From Lachnospiraceae bacterium (GTDB lineage Bacteria > Bacillota > Clostridia > Lachnospirales > Lachnospiraceae), in NCBI GenBank assembly GCA_900770785.1, contig CAAGLJ010000015.1, forward strand, positions 1-9,022: 9,022 nucleotides of DNA, in the 5' to 3' direction. The number at the start of each line of letters is the position of its first letter. Position 1 is the first letter of the stretch. The notes under the pieces were generated by a model. It was not told the DNA's origin. It searched no databases and saw only the letters and a program-made list of their open reading frames with translations. Below are positions 6,867 through 9,022 of this stretch, one piece after another. The position numbers and the translations under genes are program-made.

Positions 6867-7219
6867 TATTTCTTCTTTTTCCTCTCCTTTTTTGCCATAT
6901 CGATAATTTCCTTCAGTTTGAGGGCCTTGTCCAAGTCCCCTTCCACCCTGAGCCTGTGAGCAAGAAATTCCGCTACCGGATCTGCTTTTCCCTCAGCCAT
7001 CTTGAGAAAGGTTTCCGGACTGCTGATAAAAATGGCCTGACGGTCGTAATATTCATAAGGCTCAATATGGAGCTGGCCGTCTTTTACCTCCACATAGAAG
7101 ATTCCTCCAGCCTCCTGATCTTCAATATTAAATTGAAAAGCAAGATGCTCACGAATACCACTTACATCCGTTCCCATAAATCTGCTTTTCATTTCCTGAA
7201 AAAATTCTGCGTAAGTCAT
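6866..7219 (-). CDS. SCP2 sterol-binding domain protein
   Basis: A small protein of 117 residues that consists of one SCP2 domain, the fold of sterol carrier protein 2, which holds lipids or acyl-CoA in a hydrophobic pocket. Typical features are HLAFQFNIEDQEAG near the start, a middle strand pair (YVEVKDGQLHIEP), and PVAEFLAHRLRVEGDLDKAL near the end. The C-terminus is strongly basic (KKERKKKK), which could help it meet anionic membranes. Start choice: the ATG that opens MTYAEFF has GGAGG five bases before it. An ATG four codons upstream would overlap that ribosome site and is less likely. It is the first gene after the operon promoter. I infer a role in delivering or holding the fatty acid or lipid product. 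SCP2 proteins of unknown role are common in Clostridia, so this link rests on operon context. Confidence 0.85.
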   Translation of the reverse strand: MTYAEFFQEMKSRFMGTDVSGIREHLAFQFNIEDQEAGGIFYVEVKDGQLHIEPYEYYDRQAIFISSPETFLKMAEGKADPVAEFLAHRLRVEGDLDKALKLKEIIDMAKKERKKKK

Positions 7220-7268
7220 TTTTACCTCCATTCCGAAGCGTTCTCTTTTCGTTTTCTCTTTTTTTGCT

Positions 7269-7297
7269 ATCCTACTAAAATCGTACTATATTGTCAA
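7269..7297 (-). promoter_or_regulatory. Sigma-A type promoter of the biosynthetic operon
   Basis: TTGACA (7292-7297) is a perfect -35 box, followed by exactly 17 bases and TAGGAT (7269-7274), which matches four of six -10 positions. The -35 box forms codons of the amidase gene (Leu-Thr before the last Ile), so the promoter overlaps the 3' end of that gene. Transcription should start near 7262, leaving a leader of about 40 bases to the SCP2 gene. No terminator separates the amidase from it, so read-through is also possible. Confidence 0.65.
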
Positions 7298-8326
7298 GCC
7301 ATGACAACTCCACTCCACACTGTCCATAGACCTGACATGCAGTTTTTTATTGTATAAATCATACATTACCAAATATTGGGTAAAGCTCTCCTTCTGCCCC
7401 ACGACATTTCCCTGGGCATCAATATGACTATAATGGAACAATCCCAGACTGGCAGGCTCCCATACCGTACTCATGATGTTATTTCCCTGAGCCAGCATCC
7501 TCTCATCACTGAATCTGTTCCCACAATCATTCAATGCCTTAAAAACTGCCAGACGGATAAAACGGTCATGAGAGCTGTAGCTGCCCGGAAAAGTCCCACT
7601 TAAGGACAAGTGGCCTGCCCCGGAATCCGCTTTTACCTTTCTTCCATCAAAAAGGAGCTGATCAATCGGCTTTCCTTCCAGTCCCTGCCTGAACTCCGGT
7701 GACTGAGAAATAAACCAGGACAGGTTCTCCAGCTGTCTGGAATAAACCGGGGCGTTGGTCATTACACCAATAACTTCTTCTTTTTCATAGATTTGCAGTA
7801 TTCCCGGATTGCTTTTGTCTGCCGCCTCTAATACCACTTCATTTCCCTGCTCATCCACAAAAAAATAATGCATGGCGGCGGATACACTGGTTCCTTCATG
7901 AGGGACATTCAGTATTTGAAGCCCCTTTGCTGCCTCCTTTACCTCATCCACATTCCTGCAAAGAGCTAATAGCCGGGTCACCAGCTCCATACCCATACAG
8001 CCCTCATAGCCTTCCTTGGCTTCTTCTGCACTGGTAGCCTCCGGCAGCATCAGTAATCCTCCCGTCAGACCCACTTCATTCATTCCATCCAGAAGCCAGC
8101 TATCTTCCTTATTATAAGTGATTCCCACAAAAGAAAACATGATTGTCTCTGCTTTTTTACCGGAAAGCATTAAAGGCTTTCCCTTTTCTCCCCTGGCAAT
8201 GTGTGCCCCTTCTTTTTTTAAGTCAGTTTCAATATCACAGGTTCTGAACCAATAAGGTCTGCCGGTGGCAGAGGTAAGTGTCATGGATGAACATGCAGGT
8301 AACGAATAAAGCCAACTGTTTTTCAT
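7286..8326 (-). CDS. Choloylglycine hydrolase-family Ntn amidase
   Basis: An amidase of the family that holds bile salt hydrolase and penicillin V acylase; it cleaves linear amide bonds with an N-terminal cysteine. It has 346 residues. In most bile salt hydrolases the nucleophile is Cys2; here the matching cysteine is Cys12 (PACSSMTLTSATG), so an 11-residue propeptide must be cut off autocatalytically, as in some penicillin acylases. Spacing supports this: Arg28 and Asp31 lie 16 and 19 residues after Cys12, as Arg18 and Asp21 do after Cys2. Further matches are GMNEVGL (Asn83), VMTNAPVY (Asn191) and SSHDRFIR (Arg255). Start: ATG with AGGAGG seven bases before. The substrate is open: bile salts, penicillin-type acyl amides, acyl-homoserine lactones or N-acyl amines are all known in the family. 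Being next to an acyl-amide type operon makes a fatty-acyl amide attractive. Confidence 0.88.
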   Translation of the reverse strand: MKNSWLYSLPACSSMTLTSATGRPYWFRTCDIETDLKKEGAHIARGEKGKPLMLSGKKAETIMFSFVGITYNKEDSWLLDGMNEVGLTGGLLMLPEATSAEEAKEGYEGCMGMELVTRLLALCRNVDEVKEAAKGLQILNVPHEGTSVSAAMHYFFVDEQGNEVVLEAADKSNPGILQIYEKEEVIGVMTNAPVYSRQLENLSWFISQSPEFRQGLEGKPIDQLLFDGRKVKADSGAGHLSLSGTFPGSYSSHDRFIRLAVFKALNDCGNRFSDERMLAQGNNIMSTVWEPASLGLFHYSHIDAQGNVVGQKESFTQYLVMYDLYNKKLHVRSMDSVEWSCHGLTI

Positions 8327-8385
8327 AAATTTTCCTCCTGTACAGATAGATTTGCATAATTAGTATGATTTTCTTTTTTTCTTTA

Positions 8386-8394
8386 TTTATACCA
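8386..8394 (-). promoter_or_regulatory. Candidate extended -10 promoter of the amidase gene
   Basis: TGGTATAAA matches the extended -10 pattern TGnTATAAT in all but the last base. No good -35 box stands 17 bases upstream (ATGCAG). The leader would be about 50 bases and AT-rich. It is the best candidate in this gap, but weak. Confidence 0.4.
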
Positions 8395-8444
8395 TTTTTC
8401 TATAATTACTGCATTCTGATTCTTTTCTTTTTGAGAATCGTCTC

Positions 8445-9022
8445 CTATCTTTCCTGTTCCTCCTGTTTCTTCCTCTCCGCCTCCTCCAGCTTCTCATATT
8501 TATGGTCTTCCTGGGGTGTTGGAACCAGGTTCATGATCACGCTTTTGTTCTGATGTTTCATATAAAAGTAACCCAGAATGGCAAAAATGATTGCTCCCAC
8601 AAAGTTCACCAGAAGATCCATCATGGTATCAATCAGACCTATATCCAGATATCCTCCCACGCCCAGCGGCTGACCATTAATCATTACTTCTTCAATACCG
8701 GAAATCACTACTCTTAAGTTTTGTTTTGTGGGATCCAGATAGGTAGAGGATATGGTATGAATTACCGTATCCTTTTGCATATCCATCTTAAAAAAGGTAT
8801 CCATTCCATATTCAAAAAACTCCCATAGTACACCTATGGTCATGGAAAAGCTAAAGGCAACAATAGCCAGAAAAAGGGGGGATAGGTTAAAGTGCAGCCT
8901 TTTGTGTCTGTTTAAAAGCTCCACCAGAGAAAAACCGATTGCCGCACACAGAAAACCATTCAGGGTATGGAGTATCGTATCCCAATAGGGAAAATGAATG
9001 TAAAAGGATTGAATTTCTCCCA
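8445..9022 (-). CDS. Integral membrane protein, YjdF/DUF2238-like, 5' end missing
   Basis: An open frame of 191 visible residues that enters from the right edge; its true start lies outside the window. The GTG at 8924 is probably internal, because coding continues upstream with FPYWDTILHTLNGFLCAAIG. There are about three to four hydrophobic segments, among them LFLAIVAFSFSMTIGVLWEF and LLVNFVGAIIFAILGYFYM. Conserved-looking polar residues lie at membrane edges: WDTILHTLNG, WEFFEYGMD and DTMMDLL. The last two recall the YjdF (DUF2238) family pattern of an acidic residue in a WE-type motif and a DTxxD motif before the last helix. The C-terminal tail is long and charged (Glu, Lys, Arg, Gln). Function is unknown. 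It is separated from the amidase gene by 118 AT-rich bases, so it may not belong to the operon. Confidence 0.7.
   Translation of the reverse strand, partial: GEIQSFYIHFPYWDTILHTLNGFLCAAIGFSLVELLNRHKRLHFNLSPLFLAIVAFSFSMTIGVLWEFFEYGMDTFFKMDMQKDTVIHTISSTYLDPTKQNLRVVISGIEEVMINGQPLGVGGYLDIGLIDTMMDLLVNFVGAIIFAILGYFYMKHQNKSVIMNLVPTPQEDHKYEKLEEAERKKQEEQER

Noticed and set aside
6770..7357. A 195-codon open frame on the plus strand
   Set aside because: It runs antisense across the SCP2, hydrolase and amidase ends. The protein is rich in Phe, His and Ser without a domain, as expected from the complement of Lys/Glu-rich genes.
7286..8326. Naming the amidase a bile salt hydrolase
   Set aside because: The catalytic residues are shared by the whole family. 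The long propeptide and the genomic setting do not single out bile salts, so only the family is called.
8418..8439. GATTCT / AGAATC inverted repeat after the membrane protein gene
   Set aside because: The stem is weak, the loop is ten bases and no U-tract follows on the minus strand, so I do not call it a terminator.

Overview
The window looks like chromosomal DNA from a Gram-positive gut-type Clostridia, most likely Lachnospiraceae. The signs are moderate GC with AT-rich gaps, strong AGGAGG-type ribosome sites, and protein families typical of that group. No rRNA marker is present, so the placement is inference. All nine genes lie on the minus strand and are read from high to low coordinates. 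Gene density is high, with no gene-free stretch longer than about 200 bases. I see no tRNA, rRNA, CRISPR array, insertion sequence or attachment site.

Right edge (9022 to 7286): the 3' part of a multi-spanning membrane protein that resembles the YjdF/DUF2238 group, cut by the window edge. Next comes an N-terminal-nucleophile amidase of the choloylglycine hydrolase / penicillin V acylase family. It has an 11-residue propeptide before its catalytic cysteine.

Centre (7297 to 1790): the core of the window is a tightly packed operon. It starts at a good sigma-A type promoter placed over the 3' end of the amidase gene and ends at an intrinsic terminator. In order it encodes an SCP2-type lipid-binding protein, a membrane-anchored alpha/beta hydrolase, a stand-alone NRPS-type condensation protein, a stand-alone acyl carrier protein, an AMP-forming acyl ligase of fatty-acyl type, and a DUF1624 (heparan-alpha-glucosaminide N-acetyltransferase-like) membrane acyltransferase. 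Several junctions overlap or nearly touch (TAATG, ATGA, TAAGGTG), which suggests translational coupling. The simplest model is that the ligase activates a fatty acid and loads it on the carrier protein, and the condensation protein passes the acyl group to a free amine or alcohol. The product would be a small acyl amide or ester. The lipid-binding protein, hydrolase and acyltransferase would move, trim or modify substrate or product. The discrete C/T/A layout resembles the fatty-acid-amide clusters reported from human gut Clostridia. The amidase next door is of a fold able to cleave such amides. The actual product cannot be read from the sequence.

Left (1784 to 63): an ECF sigma factor and its anti-sigma factor with a C-terminal DUF3298 domain (SigV/RsiV type). 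They are preceded by a probable autoregulated ECF promoter. In Bacillus subtilis and Enterococcus this pair senses lysozyme. No OatA-type O-acetyltransferase follows it inside the window.
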